Source: a virus
DNA: 25,984 nucleotides
Virus record (IMG/VR): IMGVR_UViG_3300010371_000105
Span: 1-25,984 of that record
Reading direction: 5' to 3' (one strand)
Shown: positions 1-6,885 of the stretch, one piece after another
Layout: every line of letters starts with the position of its first letter
Position numbering within the stretch: the first letter of the stretch is position 1
The notes under the pieces: generated by a model
What the model was told of the DNA's origin: nothing
Seen by the model: the letters and a program-made list of their open reading frames with translations, nothing else
The model's database searches: none
Position numbers and translations under genes: made by a program

Positions 1-866
1 CCGCACCCCAGGTTCCCAAAGGTGCGGTTCGTGATTCCCGCATCGGCGGGACTGTTGCCCTTCTTTGCGCCGCCGCCATCTCTGCCCAAACCCTCTTCTC
101 TCTCGGGCGCCTCATCGGCCTGTCCCCGTGGACCGCGTGGCTGCTGCCGGCCGCGCTCGATGTCTACGCCATGACCGCAACCCGCGTCGCCTTCCAGGTG
201 CCCGTTGGTCACGCCGCCCGTGACAAGGCCATCTGGAACGCCCGCGTCGCCCTGTTCTTCACGATCTCCAGCAACTGCCTCTACCACGCCATGCACCTCG
301 CCAAGGGGCACCACAACTGGACCGCCTCCGACTGGGCCCTCGTGGGCGTCTCGGCGCTGCCGCCGATTGTCGTGGAGCGTCTGCTGCACCTGCAGTCGAT
401 CGTGAACTCTGGCGCGGTTCCGGCCGCACCGGAAGAGGCGACCGGAAGCCGGAAGGAGTCCACGGCCGGAAACGGAAGCGCCGAGCGGAAGCCGCGACCG
501 GAAGCCGCCGTTTCCACTCCCGTATCCGCTCCGGCTTCCAACCCGCTTCCGGTATCCGCCCCCGCCGGAAGCCCCGCCGCTTCCAACGGAAGCCGCCCGG
601 CCGCATCCACTGCAAGCCGGCACGCCGCATCCGGGCCCATCCCCATCCAGCGCCCTGCGCGACTGCAAGTCGTTCGCGATTGGATCGACAGCGCCGGCGG
701 CGACAAGAAGTCTGTGCCGCTGAAGGAGATCCAGGAGCGCTTCGGCGTGTCCCAGGCAACCGCCTCCCGCATGCGTGACGACGCCGCAGATCTGCCCTCC
801 AAGCCCGCGCCGCAGCCCGAGCAGGCCGGCGACGAGGAGCCCGAACGAGCGCGGGAGGCGAGCTGA
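1..866 (+). CDS. DUF2637-like membrane protein with C-terminal HTH (partial, left edge)
   Basis: The frame is open from base 3 through the window edge, so the true start lies upstream and the ATG at 171 is internal. The visible N-terminal half has about four hydrophobic segments, around bases 54-110, 123-170, 243-300 and 327-390, with a conserved-looking WTAWLLPAALD core. This matches my recollection of DUF2637 proteins of Streptomyces plasmids and integrative elements, often found beside transfer genes. A Pro/Ser/Ala-rich linker (about 420-640) follows. A helix-turn-helix-like tail comes last, LKEIQERFGVSQATASRMRD at about 718-777. The stop overlaps the next start (TGATG), so it is translationally coupled to the FtsK-like translocase. 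I infer a membrane-anchored DNA-binding accessory to that translocase. The linker DNA carries an unusual GGAAG motif cluster. Confidence 0.75.
   Translation, partial: APQVPKGAVRDSRIGGTVALLCAAAISAQTLFSLGRLIGLSPWTAWLLPAALDVYAMTATRVAFQVPVGHAARDKAIWNARVALFFTISSNCLYHAMHLAKGHHNWTASDWALVGVSALPPIVVERLLHLQSIVNSGAVPAAPEEATGSRKESTAGNGSAERKPRPEAAVSTPVSAPASNPLPVSAPAGSPAASNGSRPAASTASRHAASGPIPIQRPARLQVVRDWIDSAGGDKKSVPLKEIQERFGVSQATASRMRDDAADLPSKPAPQPEQAGDEEPERAREAS
431..592. repeat. GGAAG(C) motif cluster 1
   Basis: Eleven GGAAG or CTTCC pentamers occur in 162 bp, at 431, 444, 451, 474, 487, 500, 535, 546, 567, 580 and 588. Most extend to CCGGAAGCCG or CGGAAGCGG. Chance expectation for a stretch this long is below one. 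The motif appears in all three codon phases (encoding Gly-Ser, Arg-Lys, Pro-Glu-Ala or Ala-Ser) and on both strands, so a peptide repeat does not explain it. It lies in the linker of the DUF2637-like gene. Confidence 0.6.
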
Positions 867-3073
867 TGACACGACACGACGCGGAGATCTTCGACGAGAC
901 CACCGAAGATTTTCGGTGGAGCAGCGGCCACGACCTGAGTCGCGTCATTCCTGGATCTGCCGCACAAAGGAGCGACGAACAGGACTTGACCTGGCCTTCT
1001 GCCGTTTTTCCCGGCCCCGGCGTGGGCTACGACGCGCTGAGTCAGCACGGTCAGCTCACTTTGAACGCGCTGCTCGCCCCCGACCTGCCGCGGCCCATGA
1101 ACGCCGCCTGGACCAAGTGGCCCGGGTGGCAGTACGTGTGGCCCGGCGCGCTCGCAGGCGGCTGGTCCGGGCTCGGGTTCTGGGCGCACTCCGAGCCGCT
1201 GCACCCGCTGTTCGCCGGCGGGTTCGGACTTGCCGGTGCCGCCCTTATGGCCCTCGGTGCGCTTGGCATTGCCGCCAGCAACACCGGGAAGCGGGATGCG
1301 GAAGACCACCCGGCTGACACTGCCGGAACCCGCGCTCTTATCGGTCTCGGCGGGGCTGCATGGGCCGGCGCCGCGGCTTCCGGTGCCGGGTTCTCCGGTA
1401 TCGGATGCATGCTCGCTTTTGGAAGCCTCGGCGCCGCATACCTCGGCGCAAGCGGATGGAAGCACATGCGACGCCACAACGCCATCCGCGCCGTCATCGA
1501 CTACGCATCCGCTTCCAATCCGGGACCCGGAAGCGGCATGCCGCTTCCGGTGATCCCGCCGTTTGCACTGCCGGACAACCGGATGCCGTCGAACCCCTAC
1601 GAGCACCGGTTGCGGCAGGCCGTGTCGGTACAGGGAGTCGACGACATCTGGTTCGGGCCGCCGATGAGGGTGGCCCAGGACACCTGGCAGCTGCCGTTCG
1701 AACTGGGCGAGACCTCCAAGCTGTCGCCGCAGGCCCTCGTGAAGAAGGAAGACCAGCTCGCGACCAACGCCCGCGCCCGGCGCATCGAGGTCGAGCCCAC
1801 CCACGGGCCCCGCGGCACCATGACCGTGTACGACGGGCCTGACCGCACAGACGAGACCTTCCCGTGGAACGGCACCCTCATCAAGAGCGTCGAGAAGCCG
1901 TTCCTCATCGCCTACGACGAAGCCAGCCGGAATACCGAAATCGACTTCACCGAGCACATTCTGCTCACCGGCCGCACTCGCTTGGGCAAGTCGGCGCTTC
2001 TGCGCTACCTGCTCGTCGCCACCATCGAATGCGACATTGTCCGATTCGGCGTCGACTGCAAAGACGGCGCACCAGGCTTCGGAATGCTCGAGCCGGTCTT
2101 CACCGAGCTGGCCACCGACCCGATGGACGGATGGCGCCAGCAATTCGGCATCAAAGGCATTGCCGCCGTCCGCGGCCAGTGGATGCGTCGCAAAGGCATC
2201 GACAAGTGGGACCTGGCCGACGGGCCCCGCGTTGTCCAGGCCACCGACGAACTCGCCGAGATGATCCTGCGCTACCCCGACGCCGCAGAGATCTTCAAGT
2301 CCAACCTGTCGCTCGTTGCTGCCTCGGCCATCACCTACCTCACCGCGACACAGACCCCGTCCAAGGCTGTGTTCGGGAAGAACACCGACGGTCGCAAGCA
2401 GTTCGGCGTCCGCATCGGCTTCAAGAACGACATCGAGGCCAACACCATGGTGTTCGGTGGGCTGCCCGGCTACCGCGTTCAGGACCTGGACGCGGCAGGG
2501 AAGCTTCTCATCGCATCGCTGGAGCACCAGCGGCCACGTCGACACAAGTCCGTGTGGATGGACCGCGATCCGGCCGTTGCCTTGATGGAACGCTACGAGG
2601 GGCGGATTCCGGAACTTGACGCAATGTCCTACGAGGGCTACTTGGCGGCGAAGGAGGCGTTCGCGGAGGCGATCAATGCCGGCCAGAACCCGCTGGAGAC
2701 GTTCGAGCCGCCGCCGATCGGAGGCGGCGATGGTGGCGGCGGAGGCCTTCGTGTCGGCCGTGTGGTCGATTCGGCACAGGCCCGTGACCGGCGACCGCCG
2801 CTTCGGCTGGTTACGAACTACCCGGGCACAAGCGAGCCGATTGAGTTGAAGCACCTTGCGCTGTGGAACCTCCTCGGCGAGTACGGCGCCGACGGCGCTG
2901 TCGCCACGGACCTGGTTGAACATCAGCTCGACGGGTTCACCTCGGAGTCGTGGGTCCGCAAGCAGCTGAAGGAGTGGCTGAACCGCGGCTACATCGAGGC
3001 GGTGAAGGACGGCCGACCCAACCGGTTCTGGCGTCCCGACGTTGTTGACGAACTCCAGCGGAAGGACGCGTGA
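866..3073 (+). CDS. FtsK/SpoIIIE-like (TraB-type) DNA translocase
   Basis: 735 aa. Hydrophobic segments at about residues 112-136 and 155-197 should anchor it in the membrane. The motor domain (about 330-560) has a Walker A motif GRTRLGKS (369-376), a Walker B-like RVVQATDELAE (455-465, acidic pair D461/E462) and a TATQTPSK sensor-type segment (493-500) typical of FtsK-family ATPases. A glycine-rich linker near 625-635 leads to a C-terminal winged-helix-like region (about 665-730) resembling an FtsK gamma or Tra DNA-recognition domain. GGGAGG lies 8 nt before the ATG, which overlaps the upstream stop. In Streptomyces plasmids and AICEs, such proteins (TraB, TraSA) pump double-stranded DNA between cells. 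In a phage they could also serve DNA segregation. The family call is firm; the transfer role is inference. Confidence 0.85.
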   Translation: MTRHDAEIFDETTEDFRWSSGHDLSRVIPGSAAQRSDEQDLTWPSAVFPGPGVGYDALSQHGQLTLNALLAPDLPRPMNAAWTKWPGWQYVWPGALAGGWSGLGFWAHSEPLHPLFAGGFGLAGAALMALGALGIAASNTGKRDAEDHPADTAGTRALIGLGGAAWAGAAASGAGFSGIGCMLAFGSLGAAYLGASGWKHMRRHNAIRAVIDYASASNPGPGSGMPLPVIPPFALPDNRMPSNPYEHRLRQAVSVQGVDDIWFGPPMRVAQDTWQLPFELGETSKLSPQALVKKEDQLATNARARRIEVEPTHGPRGTMTVYDGPDRTDETFPWNGTLIKSVEKPFLIAYDEASRNTEIDFTEHILLTGRTRLGKSALLRYLLVATIECDIVRFGVDCKDGAPGFGMLEPVFTELATDPMDGWRQQFGIKGIAAVRGQWMRRKGIDKWDLADGPRVVQATDELAEMILRYPDAAEIFKSNLSLVAASAITYLTATQTPSKAVFGKNTDGRKQFGVRIGFKNDIEANTMVFGGLPGYRVQDLDAAGKLLIASLEHQRPRRHKSVWMDRDPAVALMERYEGRIPELDAMSYEGYLAAKEAFAEAINAGQNPLETFEPPPIGGGDGGGGGLRVGRVVDSAQARDRRPPLRLVTNYPGTSEPIELKHLALWNLLGEYGADGAVATDLVEHQLDGFTSESWVRKQLKEWLNRGYIEAVKDGRPNRFWRPDVVDELQRKDA
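1287..1548. repeat. GGAAG(C) motif cluster 2
   Basis: Eight GGAAG or CTTCC pentamers occur in 262 bp, at 1287, 1300, 1377, 1421, 1458, 1512, 1529 and 1544. Most sit in a CCGGAAGCGG-like context. The copy at 1529 lies in GACCCGGAAGCGG. The cluster covers the membrane and linker-coding part of the translocase gene and stops before the ATPase-coding part. It shares its consensus with cluster 1, about 0.7 kb upstream. Confidence 0.5.
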
Positions 3074-3074
3074 G

Positions 3075-3857
3075 ATGGACACGACGTGCATTGCCATCGA
3101 CCAGGGCATCGAGTGTGTCGCCGAGGCAACCATGACCAGCCCCGTCCCACTGTGCGATGGGCACCAGATTCAGGTGGCCCTGCTGGTCGTGCCGGACATC
3201 CTGACCGCCGCCCTACGGCACGCGGGGAGTGACCTCAAGCCGGCGCCGTTGCCTTCCGAGGAGCGCTCTGCCGTCGTTGCCGGTGCGCGGCCGAAGCCTG
3301 TCGGCGCGCACATGGGCGGATCTCACGGTCCGGTCGTGTACTTTGCCGACACCGGGGCGCGCATCAAGATCGGCACTTCAACGAACCTGAGGAAGCGGAT
3401 CCGTTCGCTGTCGCTGCAGGAGAAGGACGTGGTGCTGCTGCTTCAAGGCGGACTGATGCTTGAGCGGGCGCTGCACGATACGTTCGCGAAGGAGCGGATC
3501 GACTCCACCGAATGGTTCGCCAAGTCCGAGCGGCTCATGAAGTTCATCGAAGGCAAGCGCGGAGAGCTCGGCGTCCAGCCGAAACAGCAGCCCCAGCGGC
3601 GAGTGAACAAGCCGTCCCCGGCGCCGCAAACCGGCCGTGCCGGCGCGCGGTCGCTACCCGAGTGGGCGAACCTGGCGCTGCCGCTCTACCAGCAGTACGT
3701 GGCCGAGGTTGGACGCAGGCCGTCCGGGACGGAGCTGGCCAAGCTCATGGCGGATGCGGGTTACGGCGAGATCAAGGAGGCCCGCAGTCGCTACATCCGC
3801 AATGCTGCCGCGAAGCTGGCCGAAGCTTCGGCTGCCCCCTCGAATGGGCGACGTTGA
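3075..3857 (+). CDS. GIY-YIG-like nuclease (T5orf172/MUG113 type)
   Basis: 260 aa from the ATG one base after the translocase stop; an upstream in-frame start would overlap that gene. The core (about residues 85-160) shows VVYFAD (87-92), IKIGTSTNLRKRIRSL (97-112), LMLERALHDTF (127-137) with E130 as candidate metal ligand, and EWFAK (146-150). This order fits the MUG113/T5orf172 branch of the GIY-YIG superfamily. The N-terminus has C5, C14, C27 and H30, a possible small zinc site. The C-terminal 90 residues are basic with a predicted helical tail. Position directly after the translocase suggests a DNA-processing partner, for example nicking or trimming, but this is inference. Family members can also be phage regulators or homing-type nucleases. 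Confidence 0.65.
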   Translation: MDTTCIAIDQGIECVAEATMTSPVPLCDGHQIQVALLVVPDILTAALRHAGSDLKPAPLPSEERSAVVAGARPKPVGAHMGGSHGPVVYFADTGARIKIGTSTNLRKRIRSLSLQEKDVVLLLQGGLMLERALHDTFAKERIDSTEWFAKSERLMKFIEGKRGELGVQPKQQPQRRVNKPSPAPQTGRAGARSLPEWANLALPLYQQYVAEVGRRPSGTELAKLMADAGYGEIKEARSRYIRNAAAKLAEASAAPSNGRR

Positions 3858-4444
3858 TGGCCGCGAAGAGGCGCCGGCACAAGCACGGCCTGATCTGGCG
3901 TGTCCTGTTTGGCAACAACGGCCCGACGAAGGGTGAGCTGAAGAAGCTGCTCGGTCTTACCTTCACCAAGACGTTCGACGTTCACGTCCGCGACCCGGCG
4001 ACCGGGCGTGTCCAGAAGCAGCGGATGCGGATCGGCGCCGACGGCAAGGTCGAGGAGGTGAAGACACCCCCGAAGAAGAAGGGCTCGGCGGCGAAACGCC
4101 CGGCAGCGAAGAAGACGACCGCGAGCCGGACCGTTTCAAAGCCGTCGAAGCCGTCGCGCACCTCGAAGTCCGGCAGAACCCAGCAACGCCGCCAGCCGAC
4201 CGCAGCCCCGGTACCGCGCCGTACCCGAGCCGAGCCGCTTGCCGATCGGGTCCTGCGTAACCCGGACGGCACCCTGGCCGGTTCGCGGAAGCAGAAGCCG
4301 GTCACCTACGCCCAGGCACAGCGGGAGTACGCGAAGGCCATGAGAAACGCGGCGGCAGCGTCAAAGCACGCCGAGGAGCTGCTCGGGTGGGACCAGCCGC
4401 GAACCCGCCGACCCACCACCAACAGAGGAGACCGAACATCATGA
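3857..4444 (+). CDS. Highly basic protein with histone H1-like Lys/Ala/Pro tail
   Basis: 195 aa. The ATG overlaps the previous stop by one base (TGATG). Residues 1-70 are a basic, possibly folded region with a short beta-like segment (FDVHVRDPATGRVQKQRMRI). Residues 70-150 are dominated by Lys, Arg, Ala, Ser and Pro in short KKxxAAK and SKPSK repeats, like the tails of bacterial histone H1-like and actinobacterial nucleoid proteins. The last 45 residues are helical and charged. I do not recognise a named family. Likely roles are DNA binding or compaction beside the translocase and nuclease. The low-complexity tail could simply be a nucleic-acid-binding extension. Confidence 0.6.
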   Translation: MAAKRRRHKHGLIWRVLFGNNGPTKGELKKLLGLTFTKTFDVHVRDPATGRVQKQRMRIGADGKVEEVKTPPKKKGSAAKRPAAKKTTASRTVSKPSKPSRTSKSGRTQQRRQPTAAPVPRRTRAEPLADRVLRNPDGTLAGSRKQKPVTYAQAQREYAKAMRNAAAASKHAEELLGWDQPRTRRPTTNRGDRTS

Positions 4445-4782
4445 CCGAATGGAACCTCTTTGCGGACGTCGCGGACATCACCGCCTGGCTGGACAACTCG
4501 AACCCGACCGGCCCGCACGAGGACGCGATGCGCGTTCTCAAGCTGCTCGAAGAGGCCGGGGAGGCAGCTGCGGCTCTGATCGGCGTGCAGGGCCAGAACC
4601 CGCGCAAGGGAGTGACGCACACCCAGGACGACCTGCTGAACGAGCCCGCCGACGTCGCGATCACCGCACTGTGCGCAATGCAGCATTTCACCCAGGATGA
4701 GACGGTGACTCGCGCCTACCTGGCCTCAAAGGTGGACGGGATCATCACCCGCTCGGGGATCACCAAGGCCGGCGTTCACTGA
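4441..4782 (+). CDS. MazG-like nucleotide pyrophosphohydrolase
   Basis: 113 aa. The ATG overlaps the upstream stop by 4 nt and has AGAGGAG about 10 nt upstream. The sequence has the all-alpha NTP pyrophosphohydrolase signature: LLEEAGEAAAAL with E37, E38 and E41, then NEPADVAIT with E68 and D71, which would bind Mg2+. Members hydrolyse (d)NTPs to monophosphate and pyrophosphate. Phage copies are proposed to clean nucleotide pools or lower ppGpp. The length fits single-domain phage MazG-like proteins. It is the last gene before a strong terminator, so it closes the first operon. Confidence 0.75.
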   Translation: MTEWNLFADVADITAWLDNSNPTGPHEDAMRVLKLLEEAGEAAAALIGVQGQNPRKGVTHTQDDLLNEPADVAITALCAMQHFTQDETVTRAYLASKVDGIITRSGITKAGVH

Positions 4783-4803
4783 CCGGCCGCTCCGTACAGC
4801 ACG

Positions 4804-4835
4804 AAGGCCCGGACCGCCACATGGTCCGGGCCTTT
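4804..4835 (+). terminator. Rho-independent-type terminator after the first operon
   Basis: A perfect 12-bp inverted repeat, AAGGCCCGGACC (4804-4815) and GGTCCGGGCCTT (4823-4834), flanks a 7-nt loop and ends in TTT. The A-rich left arm could let it also work on the minus strand. It lies 22 nt after the MazG-like stop. Confidence 0.8.
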
Positions 4836-4951
4836 ACCCGTCCTGCCCTTACACTCGGTGAAACCGCGTAACCAGCACGGGCCGCCATCCACCACTGGCA
4901 ACACGCGACTCACAACCACCGCACCCTCAGGGTAGATCAAGAGGAGCTGCG

Positions 4952-5659
4952 GTGAACAATGTCCACTCCCCAAGTCCGTGTGCCGGTCCATGTGCCCACG
5001 CCTGGCGTCGCGCTGAAGCCAAACGGCTCGTCGATAAAGCCCCCCACGATCTGACGCCGTGGCCCGGCAACCCCTACTGGTGCGACCGCTGCCGCTACCG
5101 CGTCCTCGATGCCCTCGGCATGCTGCCCGAGCTCGTGGCCGCCAGCCACCTCGAAGCGCTCCATGCCACCCCAAAGCAAAACGAACGTGTCACCACCAGT
5201 ACGGCGCCGGCATGGCCGGGGCAGGCCGCACGCGCCCTCATTGATCTACTCGTTGGCGGCCTGGCCGAATTCGAAGACGAGATGCGGGAGTTGCGCTGGT
5301 GGTCGCAGCGCACTGCCGTCTTCGAACCTGTGGTCCTCAACCGTGCGGTTACGGTGCTGACGCTGTCCATTGACTGGCTCCTGATCGACCACCCGATCGC
5401 CGCCGATCCGAACTGCTCTCCCGGCGCCACCATCTTGTCGTGGAAAAACAAGGCCATGAGGTTCACCGGCCGCGACAAGCTGATCGAAAAGTATGAATTG
5501 CGCTGTCCAACCTGCGACCTGCTGGGGTTGCGGCGTGAAGACGGATCCTCCTACATCGAATGCTGGCCCCAGCTTGGCGGGTGCGGCCGACTGTGGACCG
5601 ATGATGAGTACCAGCGCCTTGCCGCTGTCGTTACGTCGGGCCTGAAGGTCGCGGCATGA
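4952..5659 (+). CDS. Unknown protein with N- and C-terminal zinc-ribbon motifs
   Basis: 235 aa from GTG, with GAGGAG (4941-4946) 5 nt upstream. The N-terminus carries C10, C14, H16 and then C44-x2-C47. The middle (about 85-150) is helical and hydrophobic-rich. The C-terminus has C185-x2-C188 and C204-x6-C211, a compact C4 zinc ribbon next to a WTDDEY segment. Such double-ribbon proteins occur in actinophages next to small HTH genes; I do not recognise a named family. It is coupled to the HTH gene by an ATGA overlap, so the two probably work as a regulatory pair. Function unknown. Confidence 0.7.
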   Translation: MNNVHSPSPCAGPCAHAWRRAEAKRLVDKAPHDLTPWPGNPYWCDRCRYRVLDALGMLPELVAASHLEALHATPKQNERVTTSTAPAWPGQAARALIDLLVGGLAEFEDEMRELRWWSQRTAVFEPVVLNRAVTVLTLSIDWLLIDHPIAADPNCSPGATILSWKNKAMRFTGRDKLIEKYELRCPTCDLLGLRREDGSSYIECWPQLGGCGRLWTDDEYQRLAAVVTSGLKVAA

Positions 5660-5907
5660 ACGAGAGCGACGGCTACGAAGGCTACGACGCCATATGCCAC
5701 CTGCTGCCAATCTCTGAGGCTGCGGTGAGTGCCCGGGTGTCGGTACGCACGGTGGAACGCTGGGTCGCCGCCAAAATGATCGAGCCTGTGGATATTGGCC
5801 GGGCTGGGCGGCAGAAGTCCACACCATGGCGGTACGTGGACGAACAGACGGTGCTGGAAGCTGAACGGGAATCGTGGCGGAAGCGCCACGGGAAACCGGC
5901 GGCTTGA
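5656..5907 (+). CDS. Small winged-HTH (MerR/excisionase-like) DNA-binding protein
   Basis: 83 aa, ATGA overlap with the upstream gene. Residues 19-45 (from ISEAAVSARVSVRTVERWVA) form a clear helix-turn-helix. A basic turn (GRAGRQKSTPWRY) and a C-terminal helix follow, which is the MerR-like/excisionase layout. It may be a transcription regulator or a recombination directionality factor. No integrase is seen nearby, so I favour regulator. The upstream zinc-ribbon protein is its likely partner. Confidence 0.65.
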   Translation: MNESDGYEGYDAICHLLPISEAAVSARVSVRTVERWVAAKMIEPVDIGRAGRQKSTPWRYVDEQTVLEAERESWRKRHGKPAA

Positions 5908-5932
5908 CTCACGCAAAGCAATGTCGGATCAT
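5904..5932 (+). promoter_or_regulatory. Possible sigma70-like promoter facing a terminator
   Basis: TTGACT (5904-5909), a 17-nt spacer and GATCAT (5927-5932) match the -35 and -10 consensus at 5/6 and 4/6. It starts within the stop region of the HTH gene. Predicted transcription would begin near 5939 and meet a terminator at 5961-5992. Weak evidence: actinobacterial promoters are variable and GATCAT is not a good -10 box. Confidence 0.25.
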
Positions 5933-5960
5933 CGGGGGCAAGTTCACCGTGCCTGAATTT

Positions 5961-5992
5961 GCAAGCCCACCGCATGCCGGTGGGCTTTTTGC
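5961..5992 (+). terminator. Rho-independent terminator
   Basis: A 10-bp stem, AAGCCCACCG (5963-5972) and CGGTGGGCTT (5978-5987), has a 5-nt loop and continues into TTTTT. It lies between the HTH gene and the next gene, and separates two short co-directional gene groups. Confidence 0.8.
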
Positions 5993-6009
5993 GTTCCCGG
6001 GGAGGCGCG

Positions 6010-6441
6010 ATGCAGCACCACACCGTGCAGCAGATCGACCGCGGACCCCGCACCGGCAAGTGGATCTACACCGGCGGCAACCGTCGCGTCGGGCGCCACG
6101 CCGAATGCTGCTCCGAGGCGTGGCTGGAGATGCTCCAGACCCCAGTTGAGCGGCGCGACGACAGCCCCGCATGGAACCGCATCGGGCACGACACCAAAGA
6201 CGAGGCCTACGCCCACATGCGCGCCCGGCTGCTGGAGAAGCTGCGCCTGGACACCTCGTTCGGCGAGTGGTCCGGCTGCCGCGCACCGCTGGGAGACGGC
6301 AGCCTCTGCGACACCCCCACCAAGTTCGGCGCGGACATCCCGCCCTGCCATTTCCTTCACCCGCTGTGCGACGAGCACCGCACCCGAGAGGTGGTCGAGA
6401 CGATGTGGGACGGACCCGGCGACTGGTCAGGATCGTGGTGA
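6010..6441 (+). CDS. Unknown Cys/His-rich phage protein
   Basis: 143 aa from the ATG preceded by GGGGAGG (5998-6004). The longer frame from a TTG at 5959 would run through the terminator and is rejected. Residues 28-60 carry C33-C34. Residues 90-123 hold C90, C100, C113, H114, C120 and H123 in a spacing that could bind zinc. Trp and acidic residues are frequent at the C-terminus. No family recognised. First gene after the terminator at 5961-5992. Confidence 0.6.
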   Translation: MQHHTVQQIDRGPRTGKWIYTGGNRRVGRHAECCSEAWLEMLQTPVERRDDSPAWNRIGHDTKDEAYAHMRARLLEKLRLDTSFGEWSGCRAPLGDGSLCDTPTKFGADIPPCHFLHPLCDEHRTREVVETMWDGPGDWSGSW

Positions 6442-6445
6442 ACTG

Positions 6446-6613
6446 ATGTTCGGGATCCTCGCCGCCGTCGCTTTCATCCTCGGCGCCATTCTGCATGTCG
6501 CCCGCACCGTCACCCCGATCTGGCTGGACTCGTGGACGCTGCTGTTCGTTGGCCTGGCGTTCGGGATCCTGCACATCCTTGGCATCGGTTCGACGTGGCT
6601 GCCGCGCCGCTGA
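6446..6613 (+). CDS. Small two-helix membrane protein
   Basis: 55 aa. Two hydrophobic helices (about residues 3-20 and 30-48) are separated by a short TVTPIWLDSW turn, and the C-terminus is WLPRR. The ATG follows the previous stop by 4 nt. Small two-helix membrane proteins are frequent in actinophage genomes. Function unknown; roles in holin-like or superinfection functions cannot be tested from sequence alone. Confidence 0.55.
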   Translation: MFGILAAVAFILGAILHVARTVTPIWLDSWTLLFVGLAFGILHILGIGSTWLPRR

Positions 6614-6813
6614 CACTGGAACGCGCGCACGCCCTCGACGCGCCGATGCTCGACTTCGACGTCTGGCTCGACAAGCTGGTGTTCGGGCTGTGCACCGCGT
6701 GCGGCCGGGATGCCTGGTCCGGCGTGACCGGGTGGTGGCACGACAACGGGCCCGTGCTGTGCCCCGAACGCGACAAGCGCACGCCCGGGTTCTCGCCCGA
6801 CGACCCCGAATGA
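6595..6813 (+). CDS. Small zinc-ribbon-like unknown protein
   Basis: 72 aa from a GTG that overlaps the membrane-peptide gene by 19 nt; an ATG at 6646 would give 55 aa. Neither has a convincing Shine-Dalgarno. C33-x2-C36, H49 and C56 suggest one small zinc site. The C-terminus is acidic and proline-rich. Only the frame and the Cys pattern support this gene, so the start is uncertain. Confidence 0.45.
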   Translation: MAAAPLTLERAHALDAPMLDFDVWLDKLVFGLCTACGRDAWSGVTGWWHDNGPVLCPERDKRTPGFSPDDPE

Positions 6814-6840
6814 CCAGCGCGTGATGCGCTGCTGAAACGT

Positions 6841-6862
6841 CCGCCCCATACGCAGGGCGGTT
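6841..6862 (+). terminator. Weak hairpin/terminator
   Basis: A 6-bp GC stem, CCGCCC (6841-6846) and GGGCGG (6855-6860), has an 8-nt loop and is followed by only TT. It lies in the short gap between two genes. It could be a weak terminator or an mRNA-processing hairpin. Confidence 0.35.
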
Positions 6863-6885
6863 CTCCGCGATGGAGATATGGCGCG

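Noticed and set aside
1524-1531. Exact GACCCGGA, like the TRS octamer I recall for the plasmid pSVH1
   Set aside because: Only one copy was noticed, and a GC-rich octamer is expected by chance in this length; only the GGAAG cluster is reported.
281-3133. Long minus-strand open frame of 950 codons opposite the translocase gene
   Set aside because: It is a GC-bias shadow: no domain or Shine-Dalgarno is seen, while the plus strand has clear ATPase motifs throughout.
5959-6009. Upstream TTG start for the gene at 6010
   Set aside because: It would make the coding region run through a strong terminator hairpin, and the ATG at 6010 has a good ribosome site.
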